Shown in pieces: positions 1-9,277 of a DNA stretch of 21,949 nt. The position numbers and the translations under genes are program-made. How positions within the stretch are numbered: the stretch's first letter is position 1; every line of letters begins with the position of its first letter. Source of the stretch: a virus; IMG/VR virus record IMGVR_UViG_3300006802_000667, positions 1 through 21,949 of that record, one strand, 5' to 3'. Under the pieces are notes generated by a model. It was given only the letters and a program-made list of their open reading frames with translations. It made no database searches and was not told where the DNA came from.

Positions 1-2048
1 AGATACGGTTTCGGTTTGGATACCCGGAAAAGCTGGGCGGATGGGAGAAGTTTAGCTCGTCCACCTATCTCGGTTCCGCTCGTGCGCTGCATAACTGGAT
101 CGCACTTGACGGGTCGAACTACCTTGGCATCGGCACGCATCTGAAATACTACATCGAAGAGGGTGGATCGTTTAACGACATCACGCCTATACGACTGACC
201 ACGGGGTCCGGCGATGTAACTTTTGCAGCCACCAACGGCAGCACAACGATCACCGTTACAGAAGCGGGGCATGCCGCTGTCGAAAATGATTTCGTCACAT
301 TTTCTGGCGCGGCATCATTGGGCGGCAACATCACTGCCGCAGTCTTGAACATAGAATATCAGATCGTCAGCATCGTCAACGCCAACAGTTATACCATCAC
401 TGCCAGTGTCGCGGCCAACTCGTCCGACACAGGTAATGGTGGATCAAGCACCGTTGGCACATATCAGATCAACGTCGGTCTGGACTCGACTGTCGGTGGC
501 ACAGGCTGGGGTGCGGGTTTGTACGGTGGTGTAGCGGCAGGCGCACTTGAAACCACGATCAACGAGGGCGGCACGTTCTCTGACTCTGACACAACACTTA
601 CGGTTACCAGCGGCACAGGCATAGCCAACAACGATCTGATCCTGATTGACAATGAAATACTGAAAGTCACCAACGTATCGACCAATGACCTGACCGTGAC
701 ACGGGCGCAGTCTGGCACAGAAGCATCGACACATGCTGACGGCGCTACCGTGACGCTGATATCTGGCAATGCAAGTGCAGCAAACGATTACTTTGGTTGG
801 GGTGATGCCGCATCGGGCGGTCTGACAACCACAACGCAGATTCGCCTGTGGTCGCATGACAACTTTGGCGAAGACTTGCTGATCAACGCACGAGATGGTG
901 GCATATTCTATTGGGATCGCACTAACAATCTATCCACCCGCGCCGTCGAATTATCCACACGGACAGGCACAAAGCGAAGTGTGCCTACTATAGCCAAGCA
1001 GGTTTTGGTTTCTGATCAAGACAGACATGTCTTGGCTTTCGGTTGTGACGGCTTGGGGGGAGCATCCGATACGCAGGGTGACGGCGTACAAGATCCGCTA
1101 TTGATCCGGTTTTCGTCACAAGAGGATCCAGTCACTTGGTATCCACTTGCAACAAACACTGCTGGAGACTTGCGGCTTGGATCAGGGTCCACCTTTGTCC
1201 AGGCGGTTGAAACAAAACGTGAGATCCTTGTTTGGACCGATACGGCCCTATTTTCTCTGCGGTTCATCGGGCCACCCTTTACCTTTGGCCTGTCACAGCT
1301 TGCCTCGAACATCACGATCATGGGTCCGAATGCAGCCGTAGCGACAGAGGATGTTGTGTATTGGATGGGTATAGATAATTTTTATGTCTACGCTGGTCGC
1401 ACACAGCAGCTTCCATGCAGTGTGAGGCAGAAGGTGTTTGGTGATTTCAACATTGCGGAATCCGACAAAGTCACCTCGGGTATCAACTCAGAGTTCAGCG
1501 AGATATTCTGGTTCTATCCATCTGCATCATCCACGGAAAACGACAAGTACGTCATATATAACTACGGTGAAAAGGTCTGGTACTTTGGTAGTCTAGCTAG
1601 GACAGCATGGTTGGACCGTGGAACGCGGGCCAACCCTTTGGCTGCTGGCAGTCAGTACATCTTTAATCACGAGATTGGCTTCGACGATGACGGATCAGCT
1701 ATGACTTCGTTTATCGAGTCTGCTGCTATCGACATCGGTGATGGTGACAAGTTCACGTATATCAGGCGCGTTATTCCTGACCTGACATTCTTGGGGTCTA
1801 CTAATTTAAGTAGCCCACAAGCTGTGTTTACAGTAAAGTCTCGTCGATTCCCCGGCGCATCATTCGACAACACGGATGCTGGAACCGCGATTGGTTCGAT
1901 ATCAGGAGATGTCGAAACATTTACAGAACAGTTACACCTTCGTTCAAGAGGCAGGGCTTTCGCAGTTCGTGTGGAGAGTACGGCTCTTGGGACGAAATGG
2001 AAGCTAGGAAGTCCGCGCGTTGATCTGCGGCCTGACGGGAGACAATAG
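1..2048 (+). CDS. Tail/neck structural protein, 5' end cut by window edge
   Basis: The frame is open from base 3 to a TAG at 2046-2048, so the gene starts outside the window; the TTG at 318 is only an internal codon. The product is long, rich in Gly, Thr, Ser and Asn and looks all-beta. Early residues (LKYYIEEGGSFNDITPIR) and a later stretch on either side of GGTGWGAG resemble a structural protein I recall from many uncultured marine phages, often called a tail tubular or DNA-stabilisation protein. The C-terminal half (tryptophan-rich strands such as DPVTWYPLA and EIFWFYP) would fit a beta-propeller nozzle like T7 gp12 or P22 gp10, but that comparison is inference. A beta module with INEGGTFSDSD and DLILIDNEILKVT lies around 558-764. 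The next gene starts at its stop codon (TAGTG). Structural role is likely; exact position in the virion is uncertain. Confidence 0.75.
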   Translation, partial: IRFRFGYPEKLGGWEKFSSSTYLGSARALHNWIALDGSNYLGIGTHLKYYIEEGGSFNDITPIRLTTGSGDVTFAATNGSTTITVTEAGHAAVENDFVTFSGAASLGGNITAAVLNIEYQIVSIVNANSYTITASVAANSSDTGNGGSSTVGTYQINVGLDSTVGGTGWGAGLYGGVAAGALETTINEGGTFSDSDTTLTVTSGTGIANNDLILIDNEILKVTNVSTNDLTVTRAQSGTEASTHADGATVTLISGNASAANDYFGWGDAASGGLTTTTQIRLWSHDNFGEDLLINARDGGIFYWDRTNNLSTRAVELSTRTGTKRSVPTIAKQVLVSDQDRHVLAFGCDGLGGASDTQGDGVQDPLLIRFSSQEDPVTWYPLATNTAGDLRLGSGSTFVQAVETKREILVWTDTALFSLRFIGPPFTFGLSQLASNITIMGPNAAVATEDVVYWMGIDNFYVYAGRTQQLPCSVRQKVFGDFNIAESDKVTSGINSEFSEIFWFYPSASSTENDKYVIYNYGEKVWYFGSLARTAWLDRGTRANPLAAGSQYIFNHEIGFDDDGSAMTSFIESAAIDIGDGDKFTYIRRVIPDLTFLGSTNLSSPQAVFTVKSRRFPGASFDNTDAGTAIGSISGDVETFTEQLHLRSRGRAFAVRVESTALGTKWKLGSPRVDLRPDGRQ

Positions 2049-2278
2049 TGGCACAGGTACAAAACCCACCACCCCGACTCCCGGAGGCGCCCGAAGATTA
2101 CGATTCGCAGTACATGGCGGACTTGCTTCGAGCTTTGGAGATATTCATCTCGCAAGAAAGAACACCCGGCGAAATGCGCGGCACGAAGCTGACTCTGACA
2201 AACCTGCCGACCAGCGCGACTGGACTAGAAACCGGTGCTCTGTATAATGATAGCGGCACTGTAAAGGTTGTTACGTAA
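2048..2278 (+). CDS. Small virion-cluster protein, function unknown (76 aa)
   Basis: Starts at a GTG that shares one base with the preceding TAG (TAGTG); GGGAG lies six bases upstream, which supports this start. A Pro-rich N-terminus (NPPPRLPEAPEDYDSQY) is followed by a short helix (MADLLRALEIFISQE), then a strand-rich end finishing GALYNDSGTVKVVT. That last part resembles the end of head or tail decoration modules (an 'LYNDSGTVKV' strand), but no family can be named. It ends TAATG with the next gene, so translation is probably coupled. A structural or assembly role is inferred only from position between virion genes. Confidence 0.75.
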   Translation: MAQVQNPPPRLPEAPEDYDSQYMADLLRALEIFISQERTPGEMRGTKLTLTNLPTSATGLETGALYNDSGTVKVVT

Positions 2279-2799
2279 TGGGACTGTTTAACAACATCAC
2301 CAGAAACATAAGCAAGATTGCACCGATTGCCATCCCGGCAATGATCGGTTTTGGTCTTGGTGGTGGCTCGATGGGCGGCATCGGGAGCTTCTTTAGCGGG
2401 CTGTCCGGCGGGCAAAAACTTGGCATGGGACTTGGCGCACTGGCGTTGGCCGGGGGTTTGGGTCAGCGTCAGGAGTACAGTTTCGAAGAACGTCCCGAGC
2501 CTGTGGGTAAGGACTTTGCGATCACGTCACGTATGCAGGACGGCAGGATTGTACAGTTGAATGACCCAACAGATCTCGCAGACTACCGCCGTGAGATTCA
2601 GGGCGGCATCGCTACCATGATGCATGGTGGGGAGGTCAACGGACCAGGGACCGGCACATCTGATTCTGTGCCCGCTCGTCTGTCCGACGGCGAGTTTGTA
2701 ATGACGGCGGCATCTGTCCGTGGAGCCGGTGGCGGAGATAGAGATATCGGCGCTGCCCGTATGTATGATATGATGGCCGAACTGGAGGCCCAAGCGTAA
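2278..2799 (+). CDS. Gly-rich virion protein with GPGTGTSDS motif (173 aa)
   Basis: Starts at the ATG of a TAATG overlap. Residues 13-65 are hydrophobic and very rich in Gly and Ala (IAIPAMIGFGLGGG, then GLGALALAGGLG), suggesting a membrane-interacting or flexible core segment. Residues around 120-150 contain GPGTGTSDSVPARLSDGEFVMTA, a motif recurrent near the C-terminus of phage virion proteins in this gene position. A short acidic helix closes the protein. Position between the tail gene and the ejection-type proteins suggests an internal core or tail-associated role. No enzymatic motif is visible. It ends TAATG with the next gene. Confidence 0.75.
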   Translation: MGLFNNITRNISKIAPIAIPAMIGFGLGGGSMGGIGSFFSGLSGGQKLGMGLGALALAGGLGQRQEYSFEERPEPVGKDFAITSRMQDGRIVQLNDPTDLADYRREIQGGIATMMHGGEVNGPGTGTSDSVPARLSDGEFVMTAASVRGAGGGDRDIGAARMYDMMAELEAQA

Positions 2800-3728
2800 T
2801 GGCTGTAGCAACTCAATCAGTGACGACGAGACTGCCCGAGTTTCAGGAGCAGTATATTGCAGATCTTCTGACCTCGGCGCAGAATCTGTTCAAGCCAACG
2901 GATGAAGGCGGCAAGGGCTTGTCCATGCCGTTTGTCCAACAGCAGCTTGCGGGCCTGTCGCAGGGACAGCAGCAGGCAATTACTTCCGCTCTTGGTGGTG
3001 TTGGTTCCTTTCAACCGTTTCTTCAAGAATCGAAAGAAGCTCTGACTTCTGGTCTTGGTCAGGCGCAGGCACTTGCTGCTGGCGCAGGCATGTCTCCGAC
3101 AGCCTACCAAGAGTATATGGATCCGTTTCTAGAGGATGTTGTTCAACGAGCGCAGGCAGACATTGGTCGCCAAGGTCAGATACAAGAGCAGGCAGCAAAT
3201 GCTCGGGCTGTGGGATCGGGCGCGTTTGGCGGAAGTCGGGCCGCTGTTGTGCAGGGGGAACTTGGCAGGAATGTTCTTGAGCAGCAGGCTCGGACCGGGG
3301 AGCGTCTTCGCAGCGCCGGGTTCTCGCAAGCCTCGAAGTTAGCGCAAGACGCAGCAGCGCAGCAGCTTCGTCAGGCACAGCTTACTGGCGGTCTTTCACA
3401 GGGTCTTGCAGGTGGCATCGCACAGCTTGGTATGCAAGGTCAGCAGATGGGCACACAGGATATCAACACACTGCTTGGTATCGGTGGCCTGCAACAGCAG
3501 CAAGCACAGCAAGGTCTGAATGTTGCACAGGCGAACCAACTGGCACAGCAGCAGCTTCCCTTCCAGCAGCTTGGCTTCTTGGGCGACATCTTCCGCGGCG
3601 TCCCGGCACTGCAACAACAAACTACCCAGACCTACACACCTCCGCCAAGCATGTTGTCTCAGGGCATCGGTCTACTTGGCGCAGGCTTGTACGGTGGGTT
3701 CTTTAATCAAGGAGGCGGCACCCCATGA
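2799..3728 (+). CDS. Probable internal core/ejection protein, Gln/Ala-rich (309 aa)
   Basis: Starts at the ATG of a TAATG overlap; GGAGG lies ten bases upstream. The protein is dominated by Gln, Ala, Gly and Leu with long predicted helices and repeated QQ and AQQ clusters. Near residues 100-150 it carries YQEYMDPFLEDVV, and further on AVGSGAFGGSRAAV, a pattern I know from a widespread marine podovirus structural protein. A hydrophobic C-terminus (LLGAGLYGGFF) follows a Pro/Thr linker. Size, composition and position between virion genes fit a T7 gp14-like internal protein that is ejected with the DNA; this is inference, as no close family could be checked. Confidence 0.75.
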   Translation: MAVATQSVTTRLPEFQEQYIADLLTSAQNLFKPTDEGGKGLSMPFVQQQLAGLSQGQQQAITSALGGVGSFQPFLQESKEALTSGLGQAQALAAGAGMSPTAYQEYMDPFLEDVVQRAQADIGRQGQIQEQAANARAVGSGAFGGSRAAVVQGELGRNVLEQQARTGERLRSAGFSQASKLAQDAAAQQLRQAQLTGGLSQGLAGGIAQLGMQGQQMGTQDINTLLGIGGLQQQQAQQGLNVAQANQLAQQQLPFQQLGFLGDIFRGVPALQQQTTQTYTPPPSMLSQGIGLLGAGLYGGFFNQGGGTP

Positions 3729-4930
3729 TGCGTAATCCTTTGGATCGTCGGATGTTTGCCAACCCGCAGCAGCGCCGTAGTGCAGCGCGGGGGCCACAAG
3801 GGATCTTGGCCTCCGGTCCACGGATCATGAACGCTGCTATGGAGCAAGAACCCGTTCGCCGTCAAGCCGGCGGCTATCAGGGTCCGGCAACTGGGCTGGG
3901 CATGTCCGGGGTTACAGACTTTTTGAATCAATACGTACTTGGCCCCAACATGCAGATCGGCGGCTCACCGTCCACGGACGAGTCTATGTCTCCCCCGGCA
4001 GTGGCACCGGCACCGGCACCGGGTGCTGGAACTTCGGAGTTCCCTGATCCGAATGTGCCGTCTACGCAACCGGGTGACGTGAACTTTGGCCCTGAACTTA
4101 TTGGTGGTGCTCCTTACCCGCAGCCCGGTGCTGTTGATTCTGAAACAAGTCGTCTCGTAGAACCTACTCCGCCTGCGGCAGGTGATAAGCAGGAGGACAG
4201 ACCAAAGAGTGTCTTCGACGAACTGAAGCAGATACTGGAGACCACCACTCCCGAGGGCAAGAAGAAAGCCACAAGCGAGTATGTGGGCGAGGCGAAGAAA
4301 CTTTTGGAAGAGTACGGCATCGAGGCACCCGACCTGAAGAGCCGCCGCGATCTTCGTATCATGGAGTTCTTCCTGAACATGGCCGCAGGTCAGTCTCCAG
4401 ACTTCCTAACCAATGTAGCGCAAGCAGGTAAAGAAAGCTTCAAGGGTTATGGCGAAGATGTTCGCGAGGTAGAATCTGCCGAGCAGAAGCTCAAGCTGGC
4501 AAGCCTTGAGATGGGCATGGCTGAAGAGGCACGAGACGAAGCTGCCTCGCAAGCACTGCTGCTCAAGAAGTACGACATCGCCGCTGACCTGTTCGAGAAG
4601 ATCAACGATCTGCCGGACAAGTCACAGCAGATCAAGGTGCTCATGGAGAGCTACGGCGTGTCGCAAGATGACGCAATCAAAATGGTGTATCCCGGCAAAA
4701 CTGTTACGCCACAGGGTTATGAAATCCGTCGGGATGACTTCATTAAGATGGGTCACAGCCCAACTGTTGCAGCCTACCTGTCGGCAGGTGGTGCCACGTT
4801 GCTGGCGTCCCTCGCAGAAGGTAACCCGATTGGCGATCAAATCGCGGCTGCGGCGGTTGCTGGTGGTGGGAGCCTGACACCGCAAGATTCAAAAATCCTT
4901 GGGCTACAGACCACTTCTGTAGGAAACTAG
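3725..4930 (+). CDS. Probable internal virion protein, Pro-rich N-terminus and helical core (401 aa)
   Basis: Two adjacent ATGs (3725, 3728) overlap the previous TGA; GGAGG sits nine bases before the first, which I prefer. Residues 1-75 are basic and Gly/Pro-rich; residues 80-155 are a low-complexity linker (APAPAPGAG and similar). From about 155 the protein is helical: KSVFDELKQIL, then RDLRIMEFFLNMAAGQSPDF near 210, a feature I recall from marine phage internal proteins, then a charged coiled-coil-like stretch from about 235 to 300. No catalytic motif is seen. Its place between two large virion genes suggests a core or ejection protein comparable in position to T7 gp15. The gap to the next gene is four bases. 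Confidence 0.72.
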   Translation: MMRNPLDRRMFANPQQRRSAARGPQGILASGPRIMNAAMEQEPVRRQAGGYQGPATGLGMSGVTDFLNQYVLGPNMQIGGSPSTDESMSPPAVAPAPAPGAGTSEFPDPNVPSTQPGDVNFGPELIGGAPYPQPGAVDSETSRLVEPTPPAAGDKQEDRPKSVFDELKQILETTTPEGKKKATSEYVGEAKKLLEEYGIEAPDLKSRRDLRIMEFFLNMAAGQSPDFLTNVAQAGKESFKGYGEDVREVESAEQKLKLASLEMGMAEEARDEAASQALLLKKYDIAADLFEKINDLPDKSQQIKVLMESYGVSQDDAIKMVYPGKTVTPQGYEIRRDDFIKMGHSPTVAAYLSAGGATLLASLAEGNPIGDQIAAAAVAGGGSLTPQDSKILGLQTTSVGN

Positions 4931-4934
4931 CCCA

Positions 4935-7900
4935 ATGGCTAGAATCATCCAGCATAACGGGAGGTTCATCGAAGTTTCCGACGATATGACGGACGAGGAG
5001 GCTCGTCGCCGCGCCGATGCAATGGCAGGGTCGGGGGAAGAAAAACTCGTCGCTCGTGATCGTATCGTCGATCCTTCTGTAGAATCAGAGGGCACCCTCC
5101 AAGAGTTTGCCGAAGGCCTGGGGTCTGGTGTTACCAAGGCGGTGCAGGGTGTCGCCGAACTCGGCGGTATTGCCATTGACTCCGTGTTCGATACCAACAC
5201 AACTCGTGCTATCAGCCAAGCTGGAGACGATGTCCGCGAAGCTCTTGGCCTCGACCCTGTCGGCATCGCGGGCACCATCGGTGATGTAACAGGGCAGTTC
5301 TTGTTACCGGGCGGTGTAGGTGTTGCCGCAGTCTCCAAGATTTCCAAGCTCGGCAAGTTAGAGAAAGCTATCCGTCAGCAGGGCCGGGGCCGTGTTGCTA
5401 CCGCTGGACCGATGCCGGCACGTTTGACAGCAGGACAGACAGCCAAGCTGCGGGCACAGCAGGCCGGAGCCGCGCTGCTTGTAGACGCAGCCGTTGCTGA
5501 CGACGGTGTCACCACCATCGGTGATTTCGTTGACGGTGGACCGACGATGACCGAAAAGGATGTCGGTCTCAGTGGCAGGCTCGAAGCTGGTCGCAGGTTC
5601 CGTAACAAGATTCGGCTCGGTGCAGAGGCCGGTGCACTGGCGGCAGCATTCCCCTACCTACTCAGCACAACAGCACTGGTTGCAAAACCCGGACTAATGT
5701 TGACCGGCGAGGTTCTGGCACCGGTAGCATCAGGAACTCGTGGTGCACTGCAAAAGATTGCCGAAGCAACAGGCAACAGTGCGGCAGCGCAGTACATCGG
5801 TAACATGACGGTGCCTCGTGCGATCACCCGTCGTGCGGCCACGGACCCGGATACAACGGTCTCGGATGTGTACGAGGGGGTCAAAGCCCGTCTTCGCTTC
5901 CGTGGTAATCTTACGACCGAGGCTGCTGAACGCCGGTCCGCGATCCAGGGTTTCATCGACTCGCAAGCCAACAACGCGGCGTACGCGATCCGGCAGCTTG
6001 AAAAAGAGACTAATAAAATCTTCAAGGGAGCAAAGACTGCAAACCTTCAAGGGTTCGGAGAACTTAGTCGCGTCGAGGTTATGAACTCGATCTACGGGTT
6101 CCTGACCAAGGATGCAAACTTCTTGAATAGTGCCGAGGTTCGCAGGGCAGCAATCCGGCGGGCAGCGCGTACAGGTGAAGCCTTCGATCCGAACAACGCT
6201 GACCACCTGATCGAGGCTATTCCAGAGTTTGCCCGTGGGTCTGTCTTAAAAATGCGCCAGCAGATCGACGACTTGTCGGCTCGTATTGTCAACAGTGACT
6301 ACGGCACACAGAACGTATCGCAGTTGGTGCGGGACGAGATCACAGAAAACTTTGGCAAGTATCTTCGTCGCAAGTACCGCGTGTTCGATGACCCGGATGC
6401 GTACTTCCGTTCGGACGAGTACGTGCAGAACCGCCGTGAAGTTATCGGGTTCTTGCAGCAGAACCCCAACACGGCGCGAAACTTGTACAACAAGATTGTC
6501 AGCGAAGCAGACCTTGGCAACCAGCTTGCTACAGACGCACCTGTCACGCAGCGTGTGATTAACGACGTGGTTGACACATTCGTGAACCGCTATCGTACTC
6601 GTGTTGGCTTCCTTGACAACAGCGAGACGTTGTCTCGGACTGCAAAGCAGAAGATGAGTCGAGACATGTTCCGTCAGCGCCGCCTCGAAGAGGATGTGCT
6701 GAAGAAGCTGCTTGGTGAAGTCACCGATCCTGTCGAAGCCTACGTTCGGACGGTGGGCGATCTTGCGGAAACTGTGGCGCTCGACGATTTCTACGGATTC
6801 CTGCGGCAGGGCCGGGGGCAAATCATCGACGGTGCTCGTGTTGGTGGTGACGACATCATCGACGGTAACGTGTACGAAAGTTTGTCTCTTGCCAACAGGG
6901 CAGACTATATTGAATTAGTAGACAGTGGGTTCGGTTCATTGACTTCCGCCGGCAAGGAAGCAGGCAACGAAGTACGAACTTTCGCCCGCAAGCCCGTGTA
7001 CAATGATCTTACTCGTAACACAAAACAGTTTAATCCAGTGATCAACATGGCGATGAGTTCCTTCCTGCTTGGCAAGGGTTTCACTCAAAAGGTTAAGACT
7101 GTCTACAGCCCGATGACGCAGATTCGTAACGTCACCTCGGCGGCGCTTTTCGCTGCGGCACAGGGTAACGTGGGCCGGGGCGCTAATGTGTTCGAGTCTG
7201 TTTCGCTTGTTCTGGAAAACATCCGCAAGTCTTCACCCGAGGATCGGGCAGCTTTCTTCCGTGAGTTGCAGGAACTTGGTGTAGTGGGCACGCAAGCACA
7301 GCTTCGCGAACTTGAAAGAACTATCGAGGATGGTCTGTCTCGCCTGTCCACCGACGAGGTCGATCAGTTTGGTGTTAACCTCGGTCAGAAGAAGTCACGA
7401 GGCCGCGCCGGTCAGTTTTTGGGGTCTGTCGATAAACGAGCCAGGGATCTGTACCAAGGTGGTGACGACATCTGGAAGATTTACAACTTTGACTTCGAGC
7501 GCAGCAAGCTGGTCAATGCGTTTGGCGGAGACGTTGCCGCCGCAGAAGACTTCGCTCGGGCACAGGGTGCGAAGAGCCTGAACGCATACGCTGCCGACAT
7601 TGTGAAGAACACCGTGCCGAACTACGAGCGGGTGCCGCAGTTCATTGAAGGGTTGCGTCGTCTGCCTGTTGGTAACTTCATCGCGTTCCCCGCCGAGATC
7701 GTTCGCACGTCCTTCAACACCTTGAATCGTGGCATCGACGAAGTGCAGATGGGTGCACGAATGATTCAAGAGGGACGGGCTGCGGGCAACCAAGCATTGG
7801 TGCAGCAAGGCCGCAGTATGCGGGACATCGGCAAGCGGCGGCTCAACGGATTCGCTGCAACCACGATGGTGGCCGGTCCGGCTGTGCAGGAAACAGCACT

Positions 7901-9170
7901 GTACCTGAACGATCTGTCCCGAGACACACTTGACGCGCTGCGCGAGATCGCACCTCCGTGGAGCAAGAACAGTACACTTGTCCCAACCTCCGTGGACAAG
8001 GATGGCAACATCACAGGTTACGTGGACTACAGCTTCACCAACCCGTACGACTATCTGCGCCGCCCGGTTATGGGTGTGATCAATGCGATCAACGACGGCA
8101 AGGAACTTGACCTCGATGCCAGCAGCATAACACTGAACGCGATGGGGCAGTTCCTGTCAGAGGTTGCCTCGCCCTTCGCCGAAGAATCGATCATCTTCGA
8201 GCGGCTGCTCGATGTCACAGCACGTGGTGGTGTCACCAAGACAGGTAACAAGGTGTGGAACCCGGAAGATACTCCGGGTGAGGTGGGCGCCAAGTCCATG
8301 ACGCACATCTTCGAGGCGTTCCAGCCGACGATCATTACCGACTTCACAAGTATCGCACAGGTCTCGCCAACCACGGGAGACGTTGAGTTCTTCGTGCCGG
8401 GGCGTCTTGGGGCCGCGCTGCTTGGGCCAGAAGGTCTCGACAAGCGTGGTAATGTTCGTCAGCTTGAAGAAGAGATCCTTCGCTACTTCACCGGTATCGG
8501 CGAACAGAAGGTTACCCCGGAGTCGTCGTTCCGTTACCGGACATACGCGCACAACGAATCTGCTGTGCAGGCACAGAGAAACTTCAACCGTCAGCTTCGT
8601 GCGTTTGGTCGTACCGTCGAGGATCCATCCGTCATCATCGAGAACTATCGTCAGGAAAACGAGCGTAAGTTCAAGGTGTACAATCGCGGCTTCAAGCTGA
8701 TTCAGAACATGAAGAAGCTCGGCATGGACGAGAGGGAGATCCGTCGGGCTGCAAAAGAGTTTGGCTTCTCCGGGTACAAAAAGATTCTTGCTGGTCGCTT
8801 CGATCCGGTAAACATCGACAGCGATATCATGAACGACATCACTGCGTTCTACCGTAGCGTAGGCCGTCCGTTTGATCGCCGGGGATTGCAGCGTGAGTTG
8901 AACCTGATCAAGCGTGACTATCTGCGTAGGCCACTGACTGCGGAAGGCGTGGACGAGCGCAAGCGTCCGGTGTTCCGGATTGAAATGCCACCGGAAGAAA
9001 CACCAACCTCCACGGCGACGACTCCTCCACCGGCGCCCGTGGACACGGGAGCCGTCAGTGATCTCCCCTCGACGGCTCCCGTACAACTCATGACGAATCA
9101 AACAGCACAGTCCACGATCCAGGATCCACGGACCAGGGAGTTGTTTGAAAGATTACGAGGTACTGGATAA
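4935..9170 (+). CDS. Giant internal virion/ejection-like protein (1411 aa)
   Basis: This is the largest gene here. The N-terminus (ARIIQHNGRFIEVSDDMTDEEA) resembles the short 'DGR-IEV-D-T-EE' lead sequence on many phage internal proteins. Residues about 50-130 and 220-270 have hydrophobic Gly/Ala stretches that could touch membrane; most of the rest is helical and charged with many Arg. The last 60 residues are a Pro/Thr linker followed by a short helix (TRELFERLRG). Length and position match the giant ejectosome proteins of podoviruses (T7 gp16 class), but I see no convincing lytic transglycosylase or peptidase motif, so that comparison rests on size and context. A coding-frame shadow of 314 codons lies on the opposite strand and is not counted. 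It ends TAATG with a tiny ORF. Confidence 0.8.
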   Translation: MARIIQHNGRFIEVSDDMTDEEARRRADAMAGSGEEKLVARDRIVDPSVESEGTLQEFAEGLGSGVTKAVQGVAELGGIAIDSVFDTNTTRAISQAGDDVREALGLDPVGIAGTIGDVTGQFLLPGGVGVAAVSKISKLGKLEKAIRQQGRGRVATAGPMPARLTAGQTAKLRAQQAGAALLVDAAVADDGVTTIGDFVDGGPTMTEKDVGLSGRLEAGRRFRNKIRLGAEAGALAAAFPYLLSTTALVAKPGLMLTGEVLAPVASGTRGALQKIAEATGNSAAAQYIGNMTVPRAITRRAATDPDTTVSDVYEGVKARLRFRGNLTTEAAERRSAIQGFIDSQANNAAYAIRQLEKETNKIFKGAKTANLQGFGELSRVEVMNSIYGFLTKDANFLNSAEVRRAAIRRAARTGEAFDPNNADHLIEAIPEFARGSVLKMRQQIDDLSARIVNSDYGTQNVSQLVRDEITENFGKYLRRKYRVFDDPDAYFRSDEYVQNRREVIGFLQQNPNTARNLYNKIVSEADLGNQLATDAPVTQRVINDVVDTFVNRYRTRVGFLDNSETLSRTAKQKMSRDMFRQRRLEEDVLKKLLGEVTDPVEAYVRTVGDLAETVALDDFYGFLRQGRGQIIDGARVGGDDIIDGNVYESLSLANRADYIELVDSGFGSLTSAGKEAGNEVRTFARKPVYNDLTRNTKQFNPVINMAMSSFLLGKGFTQKVKTVYSPMTQIRNVTSAALFAAAQGNVGRGANVFESVSLVLENIRKSSPEDRAAFFRELQELGVVGTQAQLRELERTIEDGLSRLSTDEVDQFGVNLGQKKSRGRAGQFLGSVDKRARDLYQGGDDIWKIYNFDFERSKLVNAFGGDVAAAEDFARAQGAKSLNAYAADIVKNTVPNYERVPQFIEGLRRLPVGNFIAFPAEIVRTSFNTLNRGIDEVQMGARMIQEGRAAGNQALVQQGRSMRDIGKRRLNGFAATTMVAGPAVQETALYLNDLSRDTLDALREIAPPWSKNSTLVPTSVDKDGNITGYVDYSFTNPYDYLRRPVMGVINAINDGKELDLDASSITLNAMGQFLSEVASPFAEESIIFERLLDVTARGGVTKTGNKVWNPEDTPGEVGAKSMTHIFEAFQPTIITDFTSIAQVSPTTGDVEFFVPGRLGAALLGPEGLDKRGNVRQLEEEILRYFTGIGEQKVTPESSFRYRTYAHNESAVQAQRNFNRQLRAFGRTVEDPSVIIENYRQENERKFKVYNRGFKLIQNMKKLGMDEREIRRAAKEFGFSGYKKILAGRFDPVNIDSDIMNDITAFYRSVGRPFDRRGLQRELNLIKRDYLRRPLTAEGVDERKRPVFRIEMPPEETPTSTATTPPPAPVDTGAVSDLPSTAPVQLMTNQTAQSTIQDPRTRELFERLRGTG

Positions 9171-9268
9171 TGTTTCGCTGGCTGCTGCGCTTGCTACGCA
9201 CACAACACACGGGCGACATGAGTCAGCACCGTCTTTATACTACCCGGTATGAAGACTTGTGCATGTAG
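9170..9268 (+). CDS. Possible micro-ORF between virion and lysis genes (32 aa)
   Basis: An ATG sharing a base with the previous stop (TAATG) opens 32 codons ending in TAG at 9266-9268. The product begins MFRWLLRLLRTQ, a short basic amphipathic helix, and continues polar to YEDLCM. The stop lies in the Shine-Dalgarno region of the endolysin gene, so the ORF fills the otherwise empty 107-base gap and would couple translation from the giant protein to the lysozyme. No transmembrane segment long enough for a holin is present. It could also be just a spacer; the coupling arrangement is the only support. Confidence 0.4.
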   Translation: MFRWLLRLLRTQHTGDMSQHRLYTTRYEDLCM

Positions 9269-9277
9269 GAGGCAACC

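Noticed and set aside
5730-6821. Two minus-strand frames of 158 and 191 codons inside the giant virion gene
   Set aside because: Antisense to a continuous plus-strand coding sequence, no ribosome site, no motif; explained by codon bias.
8157-9101. A 314-codon open frame on the minus strand inside the giant virion gene
   Set aside because: The plus-strand frame is continuous, coupled and protein-like; the minus frame is Arg/Val/Leu-rich shadow sequence without a ribosome site or recognisable motif.
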